Positions 1 to 9,994 of a stretch of 64,000 bases of DNA are shown in pieces. The notes under the pieces were generated by a model. It was given only the letters and a program-made list of their open reading frames with translations. It made no database searches and was not told the origin of the DNA. Positions within the stretch are counted from its first letter, which is position 1, and the number at the start of each line of letters is the position of its first letter. This DNA comes from Symsagittifera roscoffensis (Eukaryota; Xenacoelomorpha; Acoela; Convolutidae). The stretch is from positions 59,644,872-59,708,871 of the forward strand of contig NC_087068.1 in assembly GCF_963678635.1 (NCBI RefSeq), read 5' to 3'. Made by a program: the position numbers and the translations under genes.

Positions 1-549
1 TCCGATTTAAAAATTGGAACATTTGTTTTAATACCCAATTTTAACACTCAAAAAGGAATTTCTAAAAAATTACAACCCCTTCGTAAAGGACCATACCAAA
101 TAACTTCCAAACCCACTGATGTCACATATAAAATCACCGACTCAGAACAAAAAGAAATTGTTCAACATCGAAACAATCTATTACCTTATTACCCAAAAGA
201 ATACGCACTACGCGAACTAACTCAATTATATTCTTTCACAGGTTTAAAAGTTATTCAAAATAACCCACATACAGAAAATGAAACAAAAGACCAACATGAC
301 ATTCATCCCGAAAACCAAAGTAAAAAATCAACTACAATAAAACACAATACAAAAAAGCTAGAAAAAAAAAATTCCCAAAAAGAAAGAAAAAATAGAAAAA
401 TGACAGAAAAAATTATACCCCAAGAACAAATCGACACATCAGAACATAGAGAGTCATCACGACTTAGAAATCAACCACGCAAAAACTATAAAACATTCAT
501 CCCACAATCTAAAATATTAAAGAAAGTTGAATTTCAAAAACAGCTTTAA
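1..549 (+). CDS. Retroelement pol, C-terminal end (integrase C-terminal domain), partial
   Basis: Open from the left edge in frame 1 to TAA at 547-549, 182 codons. The segment around residues 25-70 contains KLQPLRKGPYQI and HRNNLLPYYPKE. This is the pattern of the integrase C-terminal domain that closes Ty3/gypsy Pol proteins (basic, 'LRKGPY...QHRNNLLPYYPKE'). The remaining ~110 residues are a Lys/Gln/Asn-rich tail ending in basic residues. The catalytic integrase core, RNase H and reverse transcriptase would lie to the left of the window. No frame break is visible in this part. Confidence 0.75.
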   Translation, partial: SDLKIGTFVLIPNFNTQKGISKKLQPLRKGPYQITSKPTDVTYKITDSEQKEIVQHRNNLLPYYPKEYALRELTQLYSFTGLKVIQNNPHTENETKDQHDIHPENQSKKSTTIKHNTKKLEKKNSQKERKNRKMTEKIIPQEQIDTSEHRESSRLRNQPRKNYKTFIPQSKILKKVEFQKQL

Positions 550-1369
550 TTTTACATTTAATAATCTTTGCACCTCTGAAATATTTTGAACTTTCATTTT
601 TCAAAATAACATGCTGACAGACACGAAACGATTCTAGTTCAAAATTAGCCAATAGGATTCATCCAATCCGTCACCTTCTATAACACTAACACAAACCAAC
701 TAGACGAAAGATATTAAACTCCAGGCATATCTATAACTATAACTTTGCGACCTCCAGGTCAAAAATAAGCAAACCATTCCAACTTGACAACTAAAATAAA
801 TATCACCATAATATCATAACCCTCCCTTATCTAATAAACCAAAGATCAACAATATTTCCCCAACTCAGACCTCAAATACCCCCCAAACAAATATGTTAAA
901 TTAGCCTAAAGTAAAAGAACGACCATTTTAATTAGCCTAAAGTATCCAAAACTCAAAAATACCCCAGATCACTTGACAAATAAAAATAAAGAAAAAGAAG
1001 ACCCCCCGATCACCATAAAATTCGCCCCCAACAATTTTTCACAAAACTCAACCCACTTGTCAAAAAACCAATAAATAATTCGACCACACTTGAAAATTGC
1101 CTCAAACAACAAAAAATATCCGATCGAGAAGCCATTTCTTAAATGCTCTTCTCTCGACCAGTCAACATAATTCTTAACATTCTCATAAACTTTTTAACGA
1201 TATTTTAACTTTTAATCATATTTCTTTTTGATACCTTTGAAGCTTTTATAATAATCTTAATCATTTTTTGCAATATTTTTTAAATTTTCTATTCCATATT
1301 TGAACTATACCTCCAACTTTCAAAAGCTATTGACTATATCCACAGGTACGATTCACAAAACTTATCTAA
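550..1369 (+). other. Non-coding spacer between pol and downstream ORFs
   Basis: About 820 bases of A/T- and C-rich sequence with stops in all plus frames. A good 3' splice-site string (tatatccacag) ends at 1345, 24 bases before the ATG of the next ORF. It could be the acceptor of a spliced subgenomic RNA, as used for env in other envelope-bearing retroelements. That role is inference. I see no other feature here. Confidence 0.35.
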
Positions 1370-1558
1370 ATGATACGAACCATTTTTAGTAGAACCGATA
1401 TTTTTTTACTATTTGTAATTTTTATAACATTTCTATCATCCCTCATCTTGACAATATGCAAATGTATAAAAAAAGCAATCATCACATTCGCCCTAGCAAC
1501 AATTCTCCTAATTCTTTTTCTAGAAGAGTACTACAATAAACATAAATTTTTTCACTAA
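1370..1558 (+). CDS. Small two-pass membrane ORF of unknown function
   Basis: 62 codons, ATG at 1370. Two hydrophobic stretches (about residues 11-29 and 36-51) are separated by the basic turn CKCIKK, so a two-pass membrane peptide is predicted. It lies between pol and the methionine-free ORF and overlaps the latter by 13 bases. The final codons run through six T's (1547-1552). A ribosome slipping back one base there would enter the next ORF's frame directly. I do not recognise the family. A host or random ORF is possible because the region is A/T-rich. Confidence 0.4.
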   Translation: MIRTIFSRTDIFLLFVIFITFLSSLILTICKCIKKAIITFALATILLILFLEEYYNKHKFFH

Positions 1559-2700
1559 AAGAAATAGATCAAAAACCATCAAAAATTGCTAACCAACAAT
1601 CACACAGTCAGTCTTCACCGACATCATCCCAAGAAAACCCAACACCACCTACAACTACCCAAAACCCCCAAACATCTACACGAATTTCTTTCCAAGATAA
1701 CCCCTATACCTTTGAAGAACGACACGCTCGCTTATCTGAACCACTAGAACCAGTTCAACGACAAGCACCTCTAAGTGAACCAACATATAACTTATACCCA
1801 ACACTACCACAAGAATTACGTAGAATACGAAATCTTAGTCAAAATCAAAATACAGTTGAAATAAATAGACAAATTATACATCCTCGACGAAACAGAAATT
1901 TTCAAACCCCCCGAGTTCATTTTGATATACCCCAATCCCCATCACAAAGTACTCCAGAAAACCCCATTGGTATATTACCAGAAACCCCTACGCTTCTTTC
2001 ACAACGTAGCACCTCAAGCCTACCCTCGGATTACTTAGGTTCAACACCAACATCTGAACAAATACGTGAAAATCCCTTTAACCCCCCAAACCAAACATCA
2101 CGACTACCATATTGGACAACACAATCATTCACACAAGGTGAACCAAATTTAATCAATGATCCAATAGATATTTCTACGGATACAACAACATCCTCATCAC
2201 TACCAGAAACATTATCACTACCATCAACACCATCAATAAGCCAGATTTCACCAACGCCTTTTAACTTAAATTTCCCAAATAACCTCGACGCTAGATATCG
2301 AGAACAATCATCAACAAATATTCCTTTAAGACTAGACTGGAATACATTCACAGCACCTCCACCATTATTTGGACAACACCCAGAAAGTAACCGACTCCAC
2401 AACTGGGCACTCAATAGACTACAATATAGACAAGACATCCACGAAGACATTCGTGATGATAACATCCAAATACTCCAACAAAATAGTCTACAATTAAAAT
2501 TTGAAATCACGGTTAAACTAAACCACATTGCTCAACATCCCTACCCATTAAACCCACCAAATATAACAGCTCAATCACTACCACCACCATTTATAACAAC
2601 TGAAGTAATATACAAATACGACAGATCTACCAAAAAGACAATTGGTTACATCACATTTTATAACCCATACTCAGGATTATCATACACATGTATATTCTAA
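1546..2700 (+). CDS. Methionine-free Ser/Pro/Gln-rich ORF, 384 codons, unknown function
   Basis: The frame is open from after the TAA at 1543-1545 to TAA at 2698-2700. I checked it codon by codon: no stop and no ATG. The product would be rich in Ser, Pro, Thr, Gln and Asn through most of its length, so probably disordered. It ends in a more ordered segment with FEITVKLNHIA and, near the C terminus, GYITFYNPYSG. It must be expressed by frameshift from the preceding ORF, by splicing, or from a non-AUG start. The env-like ORF begins at 2688, overlapping its last 13 bases. Such length without a stop in very A-rich DNA argues for recent coding constraint. No family is recognised. Confidence 0.5.
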   Translation: MFSLKEIDQKPSKIANQQSHSQSSPTSSQENPTPPTTTQNPQTSTRISFQDNPYTFEERHARLSEPLEPVQRQAPLSEPTYNLYPTLPQELRRIRNLSQNQNTVEINRQIIHPRRNRNFQTPRVHFDIPQSPSQSTPENPIGILPETPTLLSQRSTSSLPSDYLGSTPTSEQIRENPFNPPNQTSRLPYWTTQSFTQGEPNLINDPIDISTDTTTSSSLPETLSLPSTPSISQISPTPFNLNFPNNLDARYREQSSTNIPLRLDWNTFTAPPPLFGQHPESNRLHNWALNRLQYRQDIHEDIRDDNIQILQQNSLQLKFEITVKLNHIAQHPYPLNPPNITAQSLPPPFITTEVIYKYDRSTKKTIGYITFYNPYSGLSYTCIF

Positions 2701-5310
2701 AAATATTAATTTTTCTCCAACTCCTTTTTCTAGTAATCTCCAACCAGAACATAAATCCTTCCCCCCGCACAGGACCCCAAGATTTATTAGTAACACATTA
2801 CGATTGTGAAGAAAATGAACAAAAAACACTACACAAATATGCAATAAATCAAGTATCACAATGCGAAACAGAACCACAAGCTATAGAAACTACAAATGTA
2901 ATAGCGACACTTCATTCAAAAGCCCGAGCAACAACAGTTATAGGATATAAATTCACAGCAACATTTTCTGAAAAGAAAGTACATTGTTCACAAGTCTCAA
3001 ATGGAAATAAAAACCGACTTGACCACGAATCATTCTATCAGAGTAATATCGAACGACGTTTACATCTCAATCCCGAAGATTGTAAAAACGAGTTACTCAG
3101 ACTAAATATAACAAGAAATAAAAACACAGATAGAAAGTTAGTATATTTCCAAGTTTTTGCAGATTCTGTACATCAAGCAGAACTTGAAAGATATCAAGGA
3201 CATATAAAACTAGATGAAAAATACCCATACAACGGCGCACACGGAAGATTAACTTATGACATACACGATAAACACTGGATACCACAACATGGTATAAATA
3301 ACCCATCAAACTGCAAAGCAGACACAAAAAATAAAGGATATCAAGAAATAATGTTTTTTTGCGATTGGAAAATACAACTCGAAAAAATACAACTCACACG
3401 CGATTTATCTGACAACACAATGATCTATCAAGGAATTAGATTACCTTGTAAAAACGATCAAGGCTATTGTGACCCTACAACACGAACACAAGCAACAATT
3501 GTTTGGTTCCCCGAAGACATGTACAACATTTCAAGTAGCAAAAATACACGCTCGAATGATAAAATTTCACGAAAAATATTTTATACAATCAATTCCATAT
3601 GAACAAGTAAATCTATCACGAAAACAAAGTTCTAATTTTAGAAACATACACAATATAGAAAATAAATTGACACGTTTTCAAATATATCAAGAAACAGAAC
3701 TTGCATGTAAATACAGAAACCCACTTCACAAAACACAATACTCCGAAATATTAGTTGAATACGAAAAAGGATTCGACATGACCACTGGAAAAATAAAAAT
3801 CGACCCATACGCCACAAGTCATCCTATAAACGAAGGAACATCATATATACCAGTTAATTTTCAAAAAAGTAAAGGTCAACCTGGTGGACATCTAAAGCCC
3901 CATGACACTAGAACCACACGTTTACAAGAATTATCACTAATGAATAGTACATATTTCGGTAATATCCACTACGATATTCACTTAGATATGAAATTAGACT
4001 ACACAATTAGCCGAATTTTTCAAGAAATGTCACTCTCTGAATTAGAAACACTTCACCAACTATGCGAATTAGAAAGAACACAAACCTTACAATCACTAGC
4101 ACTAGCAGTACTAAAAATACCCTACGCAGGATATTTACTATCAGGAAATAGATCAAATTTTTTAGACTACGAAGGAAACATTTTATGGTTTTATACCTGT
4201 ACCAAAAAAGTATCACCACTATATGTTTTTGAAGATAAACGATGCTATAAAAGAATCCCTATCTTTTATAAGAATAAAGTACATTTCGTTGACACATTTT
4301 CAAGACGAACCTATTTCTGGGATACCGCAGTTCCATGTGGATCAGAAAATAGCCACAATGTAGTACAACTGAACCCTGATGAAGATAAATATTACCTTCT
4401 TACCCCATACCCCACATTAATGCAATCACTCAAAAAAAAATTTTCACCAGAAAGCATAAGAGCTATTGCTCGAAACCCAAATATCGACTTACAATCAATT
4501 GGAATATATTCAAAATCCGATATCCAACATCACATTAGAACACAACAATTCCAAGAATTATTAACACAAATGGACACTATACAAAGACAATCAATTGACC
4601 AAAACTTACGCAAACTTGCCGAAACCGCAGGATTTGCAGATATTTATACACAAGATTATAGCGGATATTTTAAAGACATTAAAGACTATATATATCTAAA
4701 CGGTGAAAAATACCGACCACAAGATATCTCACCTTTAAACATTTTTAGCTTTGTTACACTAAAAAATGAAATTCTTGATTTTCTAGGATGGCCCTATTAA
4801 ATCTTAGAAAAGTTGACTATTCTATACGCAATGTTTAACTTTATAGGATTTCTTTTTTCACTTTTAAAAGGAATCTATAACACATGTGCTATACACACAC
4901 AGGTCAATAGACAAGCAAGTGTAGCACGCATACTATTTGCAGGTTTTTTTGGAATTTTTTCATCATCAATGAACAAAATTCTTTTAGACGCACAAATAAA
5001 AGAATACAACACAAAAATAGCAACAAGACAGAACACATACGATGAAGAACATAACAATGTAGAAATAACGCCTACAGCACCACAGTTACCACCCCTACCA
5101 CATAACCATCCATTATCCCTAGTCCCACGAAATTTTCGAAATTTAGCAATAACACATAATCCAAATTTCAGACCAACCATATCACAAAGTCCCATTCAAC
5201 ATTTAATGACACATCATTCACAAGATGAAAATACATATGAACAAATTATAGAACAACCCCATACCACCGCTTTTCAGTCTCAAAATAATAATTTTTTTAG
5301 CCCACGATGA
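2688..5310 (+). pseudogene. Envelope-like glycoprotein gene, interrupted by a frame break and a stop
   Basis: ATG at 2688 is followed by a typical signal peptide (basic start, then a run of Leu/Ile/Phe of about 14 residues). The early motif HYDC, many spaced cysteines, and the later segment with CYKRIPIF and VHFVDTFSRR resemble glycoproteins shared by invertebrate LTR elements (gypsy and BEL/Pao types) and chuvirus-like RNA viruses. A hydrophobic stretch at about 4830-4875 is the likely membrane anchor, with a cytoplasmic tail rich in Pro and His. The first frame runs to 3602 and the second from 3469 to 4800, so reading frame changes in the overlap. An in-frame TAA at 4798-4800 separates the last part (to 5310). 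The copy is therefore unlikely to be functional. The family call rests on motif memory, without a search. Confidence 0.6.
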
Positions 5311-5774
5311 GCCGACAACTTGGATCCCTGCACCGCTCAAATTCCCACCCAACCAACCTCAACACTCCAATTACAATAATTCCACTTTTTGCTTTCCCGC
5401 CACCCGATTTCCCAACCAGTAATATAACATCAGGCATGAATTCAGACTAGGCATGAATTCACATATTTCAGTTTTATACTCCATTTCACAACTCAATAAC
5501 CCTAATATTGAAACCCCTGATGAATTTGCAGACTCTGAACCATCTCCATCCAATAATTTTCAAACCAACTCCTCAATTTTTTCAACACCCCTTTTCAACC
5601 AATCCCACCAAATAACCCACTCCCATCCATTTCTACACCCTCTTACGCTTCCCAAGTCACCCCAACCTACTCTTCATTTCATTCAGACCGATCATCCAAT
5701 TCTCCAGATACTCCCCAAATCTCCCAAGAACTAGATAATTTCATCACCCTACAACAACAACCCTTCCACCTTGA
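5307..5774 (+). pseudogene. Ser/Pro/His-rich ORF fragments in shifting frames
   Basis: A 47-codon ORF starts at an ATG that overlaps the TGA of the env-like gene (5307) and ends at 5450. A 93-codon ORF covers 5453-5734 in another frame, and a third frame rich in Ser, Pro, Gln and Thr continues to about 5870. Composition is like that of the methionine-free ORF at 1546-2700. The best reading is one disordered Ser/Pro-rich protein broken by several indels. A short direct repeat (gcatgaattca) at about 5434 and 5451 marks one likely indel site. No function is recognised. Confidence 0.35.
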
Positions 5775-7124
5775 CACCCCCACTATAAATCAGATTTCAT
5801 CCACAATAGAATCATCAAACCCACCTACCCCTACACTCTCTTCAGCTTATATTATACCGCATCATTAGCACCATCATCCACACCCACCGAATCATCAAAT
5901 AGCACTAATAGAGCTTATCGCACTTTCAAAAGAAAATTCCCAAACCATCCATTTCCAACAAAACCAGGAATAGCCCGTGAATATATTAATCATCCAAATC
6001 ACACTAACACGAAAGATTTTTTAACAATCACCCTACCTTCATTTCCACAGTATACTTTAAACACCCCTCATGACACTAACGACACACGTAGCTTTGTAGA
6101 CGAACATGTTTTAATGCCTACACTTCATTGGACATCATATTATCATTTTACTAATCCCCTTTGCCTACCATTATCTAATACTCACATCGATATAGAAAGA
6201 AATTAAGATATGCTATACCGACTCACCACACCACTAACACATAGACAATTTACTTATATAGGATATAAAAAGTCACTAAAAACATACACTGCACCCCGAG
6301 CTAACGAATATACGCTAGAATATTACGATCATAACATCATCCGAGCTAACCAAGACCAATTTTTAGATGATGATCGCTTCGCTAACCCACAAATCACAGA
6401 AAAATTCTTCATCAAAACACCATATGTATTTACACTCAATATATTTGATCGCAAATTCGACCACGTCATTTCTGAAGCACTAACCGACATGCAAGCTTAC
6501 GAAAGTTTTAAAGAAAGATTTCAATTATTTTCACTAACCTTTAATTTCCTTGCACCACATGAACGCGATTTACACTGCTCACACGACATTATGTTACGCA
6601 CTAAACAAACCCACACATATACATACTATCGCTTCATACAAAATCATTTTGACCTACACACTCCATCAAGACAACCACACCACCGTTTTCAATTTATTAA
6701 CTCTAAATACACTTCACCATTTTTTCTTAACTTCACATATTGCATCAAAGATACTAACCTTCACGGTATTCTTCGCAATTATGATCCCATAACCCAAATG
6801 TATGTTTTTTGTCCCATCACGAAGACCCTTAACGCAGAAGAATCCAGACCCTTCCTTATCCCACATGAATTTATTCAACCTATAGAAATCCCAATATTAG
6901 AATTCATCCACAACACAAAATACAATCACAAATTATATAATCTCATCCAAAACACACCTTATGAGTTTGCAGTTGGCACTGAAGAACTAAAAACTATTAA
7001 AGCACTTCAATTGCTTTGGCCACTGCTTCAAACTAAAAACATCATTCGCATACTAGCAAAATTACTAACAAATTCCGACATAATACACGACATCTTCCCC
7101 CACGGTTTTTTCCCCGACGACTAA
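5775..7124 (+). pseudogene. Unknown ORF, 449 codons with a single internal stop
   Basis: One frame is open from after a TGA at 5772-5774 to TAA at 7122-7124, with one stop (TAA, 6204-6206). The part after the stop begins with an ATG at 6210 and gives 304 residues. It has many Tyr, Phe, His and Asn residues and the Cys-containing piece LHCSHDIML. No transmembrane segment, zinc knuckle or polymerase motif is visible. Position after env and shared base composition suggest an accessory gene of the same retroelement. It could also be an unrelated captured gene. The stop could be a mutation or a read-through site. It ends three bases before a perfect splice-donor string. Confidence 0.4.
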
Positions 7125-7135
7125 CAGGTAAGTAT
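7125..7135 (+). promoter_or_regulatory. Perfect 5' splice-site consensus
   Basis: CAG followed by GTAAGTAT lies immediately after the stop codon of the preceding ORF. It matches the metazoan donor consensus at every position. Its partner acceptor is not identified, so use is unproven. Confidence 0.35.
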
Positions 7136-9136
7136 AACTTATACATATTCTTCACTAATAAATTCAAATTAAAAACTAATCATTCTTTATCCATGTCTCA
7201 TTTAGATTTTTAGTTTTCATCCCACGATCATCTGCAAAAAACACAAAAGAAAAATAAAAAATAGAAAACTTCTTCAAATTCTTCAAAACTCTATTACTAT
7301 TTTGCACTAGATAAATTCAATAAAATGCATACCAATGTAGTAAATTAATTTATAAATTGTATCCCCACAAGCAGTAAATTTAGTAATGATGAAAATTTGT
7401 AACTTAATTTTTCCCCAAAACTAGCAGTAACATTGACATTCTATGTAGTAAATTGATAAGACGAAAATGCAGTACTAACCTTTTGATATTTTCATTCACT
7501 CGCACAAGAACTCTATCCAAACTCGCACAGCTTGCCCACGAAGAATTGTTTAAATAATGAATTTCAGTTTCAAGTTTTCACACTCAACAACTCTAACACA
7601 CGATAACAAGTTTCAAACTTTCCTTTAACACGGTTGGAAAGGAATTATATACTAAACAAAACTAACCAACGCAGCTTACTAAACACCACAACACATAGAA
7701 TAACAGCATGACTAAGAAAAGAAACCAACGGTACCCAAACGGGATTAACCCAGTTTAAAACTGGATAATTTATTCTTTTGAAGACTATTATAAAGTCTAA
7801 GAAAGAAATAATAAAACACAAAAAAGTCGAAAGACAAACCCATACCAAAAACAATTTGATTTTTGAAAAAAGGACACAACCAACGAAACATAAGAAAAAC
7901 CACCACAAACCCGACATAAAACGTTATCACATAACAGGACCACTCCTGGCCTAACCAACCAGAGAGGACGTCCTGAGCATGCTCTATAGCCGGCCTAACC
8001 AACCGCGCTACATCCACGCTTTGTGACCACACTTCTATTTTTAATAAGAGGTACTCAAGGGTGAGTAACTCTTCAAAATAACCGAACTAAAACAAAAAGC
8101 TTTTGTGAAAACAAATAACCAAAATCATAATTAAAACACTGAACTAATAAAAATTTTATAAAATGTAAATTATACCTTGCAGTATATAGATCAGCATACA
8201 ACACCAAAAAGAGCATCCAAAGACAAAATGACCCCACTACACTCGAAAAAGAATGGCCAACCACAATCAATATGCCGTCCACAATCACAACTCAAAGGAT
8301 TTAGAGTACGACTTGACTTCGCAGAAAAGGACTTCATTGAATTAGACCAATGACCACCTCGATGTTCAAGTATACGTACAGATCCGAGTAACCAGGCATC
8401 CCCTCCACGCACAATCTCCACGCCATTCCCAGACAAGGTCGAACACAAAAGAAGTTCTCTACATGAAACAGAAAACCTGTCATAGCCAACCATTCTGAAA
8501 TCAGATTGAGTTTGTTGAGAAAACCCATTCGTTGTCATAAGAAGACACAACGATTGATCCTGGAACTTCTCTAACAAGAGAACCCAGAAGAAATATGATG
8601 TTCGCCAAATACCAACGTCCATCATCCATCCTTTGAATTGCAGAAAGGCAATTCTAAAAAACTCTGTAAAACCCGGATGGGTGGAACCTGATCTAAACTA
8701 CATTTTATGATTGGATAAATTAGATATTTTACCACTGTAAAGTATTTAATATTAACCAATCATGATCCATCTAACTAACAACCCACTTATTTGTAAGTGC
8801 TGAAATTACTTGTAATTTCAGCACCAGAGAGATTTGAATTTAACTTAGAAATTAGTTGCCTCTCCAAGAGAACTTCAGCAGCCGCAATAAACCAGTATAC
8901 CCTAGATCTATTGAGCCTAGCAGAGACTAGTTAAACAACCTGAGACTAGATAGTATAAGAGTAAGATTAGGATCGGTATTAGACTAAGAAGTTGCACGAA
9001 TCTATCCGGCCGAAAATAAGATAGCGTGACGAGCAGACGGTGTACCCTATCCGAAATTACTCTATGAGTTAACCACATTGGACTTAACTCAATACCATGT
9101 TGTGATATGCCACGAGTCATATTTTATTGTTCCTAG
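7136..9136. other. Two kilobases without a supported gene
   Basis: The stretch 7150-7620 is A/T-rich with the word 'gtagtaaatt' repeated. Between 7640 and 8640 there are open frames on the minus strand of up to 144 codons, but none resembles a known protein. The stretch 8680-9130 is compatible with a degenerate LTR: a hairpin at 8797-8824, a possible polyadenylation signal (caataaa) near 8886, and TG at about 8690. No second copy is available to test it. I see nothing else that can be named. Confidence 0.3.
8797..8824. repeat. Perfect 12-bp hairpin
   Basis: The arms gtgctgaaatta and taatttcagcac are exact reverse complements around a 4-base loop (cttg). This may be a regulatory stem in an LTR-like stretch or the remnant of a small inverted-repeat element. 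Confidence 0.6.
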
Positions 9137-9145
9137 ATAATAAGG

Positions 9146-9487
9146 ATGATTGGAATCTTGGCTGGAATCTTCATTTGCATCTTGATTCTACTGGCTGTCG
9201 GGATCTGCAGCAGAAACAGACTCTCCTGTGAAAAGAATGAATATGCAGTGTAAAATGACACACTGAATCAAATACCAACAACTTGATTCAGGTCATTGAA
9301 ACGATACGCAAAATGGTACACTGCTCCACAGCTGGCCACTGAACTAGAATGCAACCAGTACCCCGAACCTCCATCCATGAGCAAACGAAATAACTTCATC
9401 AATGCCGAAAATTTCGAGAACGACTGGCGTCAAGTTTTGCGAGAAGTTGAGAACACGACAGGAAAATTTAGAAACTGGAATTCATAA
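9146..9487 (+). CDS. Possible two-exon membrane-protein ORF (about 99 aa), unknown
   Basis: ATG at 9146 opens 34 codons containing a strong membrane segment (GILAGIFICILILLAVGIC), followed by a basic stop-transfer (SRNR). Without splicing the frame ends at 35 codons. With donor GT at 9250 and acceptor AG at 9290-9291 (a 42-base intron), the phase matches the next frame exactly and gives 65 more codons ending at TAA 9485-9487, including the piece YAKWYTAPQL. A 3' splice-site string (tgttcctag) ends at 9136, so this may be the end of a longer type I membrane protein with upstream exons. It runs tail-to-tail with WASHC5. The splice model is inference and no family is recognised. Confidence 0.35.
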
Positions 9488-9702
9488 TGGATCACTTACG
9501 AAACTTGAAAAACAAATAAACTTCATAATAGCTAACTTAGCAATTTTAACTAACACAAATGCATGCTTAGATAGCAGACAGCTAATTTAGTTAGTTTTTA
9601 GTTTGGATCAACTTAAAGAGAACAGAACTAGTCATGCAAACTGAGAATTGCTGCAAAACAGTTTATATGAATATAAATTATTGAGATAGATATAAAATGT
9701 AG

Positions 9703-9708
9703 TTTATT
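9703..9708 (-). terminator. WASHC5: Polyadenylation signal of WASHC5
   Basis: AATAAA on the minus strand, about 70 bases after the stop codon at 9776-9778. The stretch between 9709 and 9775 is then the 3' UTR, A/T-rich. Confidence 0.55.
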
Positions 9709-9775
9709 AAATATATATTCAGTTATGAAACTATAACTTTCTAATCTATGATAAGATAGATGGAGGACATATGCT

Positions 9776-9994
9776 TCACATGTGTAAAGGCAGTTCCAAG
9801 ATATGAGCGGGGATGTAGTTGGACAAGAGAGTGTCGTTGGAGTCGGAGATGAGAGCCAGCTGGCGCATGAAGTGCAGCACCTGGGACAGGTCAGAAGGAA
9901 GTTCCGAGAGGGGCTTCGAGGGGTCACCAGAGGGCAAGAGAGACACCAATGACGTCACATATGAGCCCATGTACGAGAACACCTCTAGGAGCAC
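9776..9994 (-). CDS. WASHC5: WASHC5 exon 17, terminal (aa 1120-1191 and stop)
   Basis: Acceptor tttcacag|gtgctc; 72 codons to the stop. Similarity to human is weak apart from length, helix pattern and a final [10 protein letters not shown] that corresponds to the VPNFIFDEF end. Confidence 0.85.
   Translation of the reverse strand: MLLEVFSYMGSYVTSLVSLLPSGDPSKPLSELPSDLSQVLHFMRQLALISDSNDTLLSNYIPAHILELPLHM

Larger units (their letters stand above)
1..7124 (+). mobile_element. Ty3/gypsy-like retroelement, left end cut off, with envelope and extra ORFs
   Basis: The window opens inside the last part of a retroelement pol gene (1-549). It is followed on the same strand by a small membrane ORF (1370-1558), a methionine-free ORF (1546-2700), a broken envelope-like glycoprotein (2688-5310) and broken Ser/Pro-rich and unknown ORFs (5307-7124). 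Base and codon use are uniformly A-rich on the plus strand through the whole block, unlike the WASHC5 exons, which supports one element. No LTR pair can be checked because the 5' part is outside the window. The order pol-env fits an envelope-bearing (errantivirus-type) Ty3/gypsy element. More than 6 kb of ORFs after pol is far longer than usual. The right boundary is uncertain and could extend to about 9.1 kb. Confidence 0.6.

Noticed and set aside
2031-2528. 165-codon minus-strand ORF
   Set aside because: Antisense shadow of the methionine-free plus-strand ORF. Composition (Ser, Val, Gly, Cys) is what the complement of a Ser/Pro/Gln-rich frame gives.
8191-8625. 144-codon minus-strand ORF
   Set aside because: No recognisable family, no splice context, and the region has comparable open frames on the other strand. 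Not enough to call a gene.
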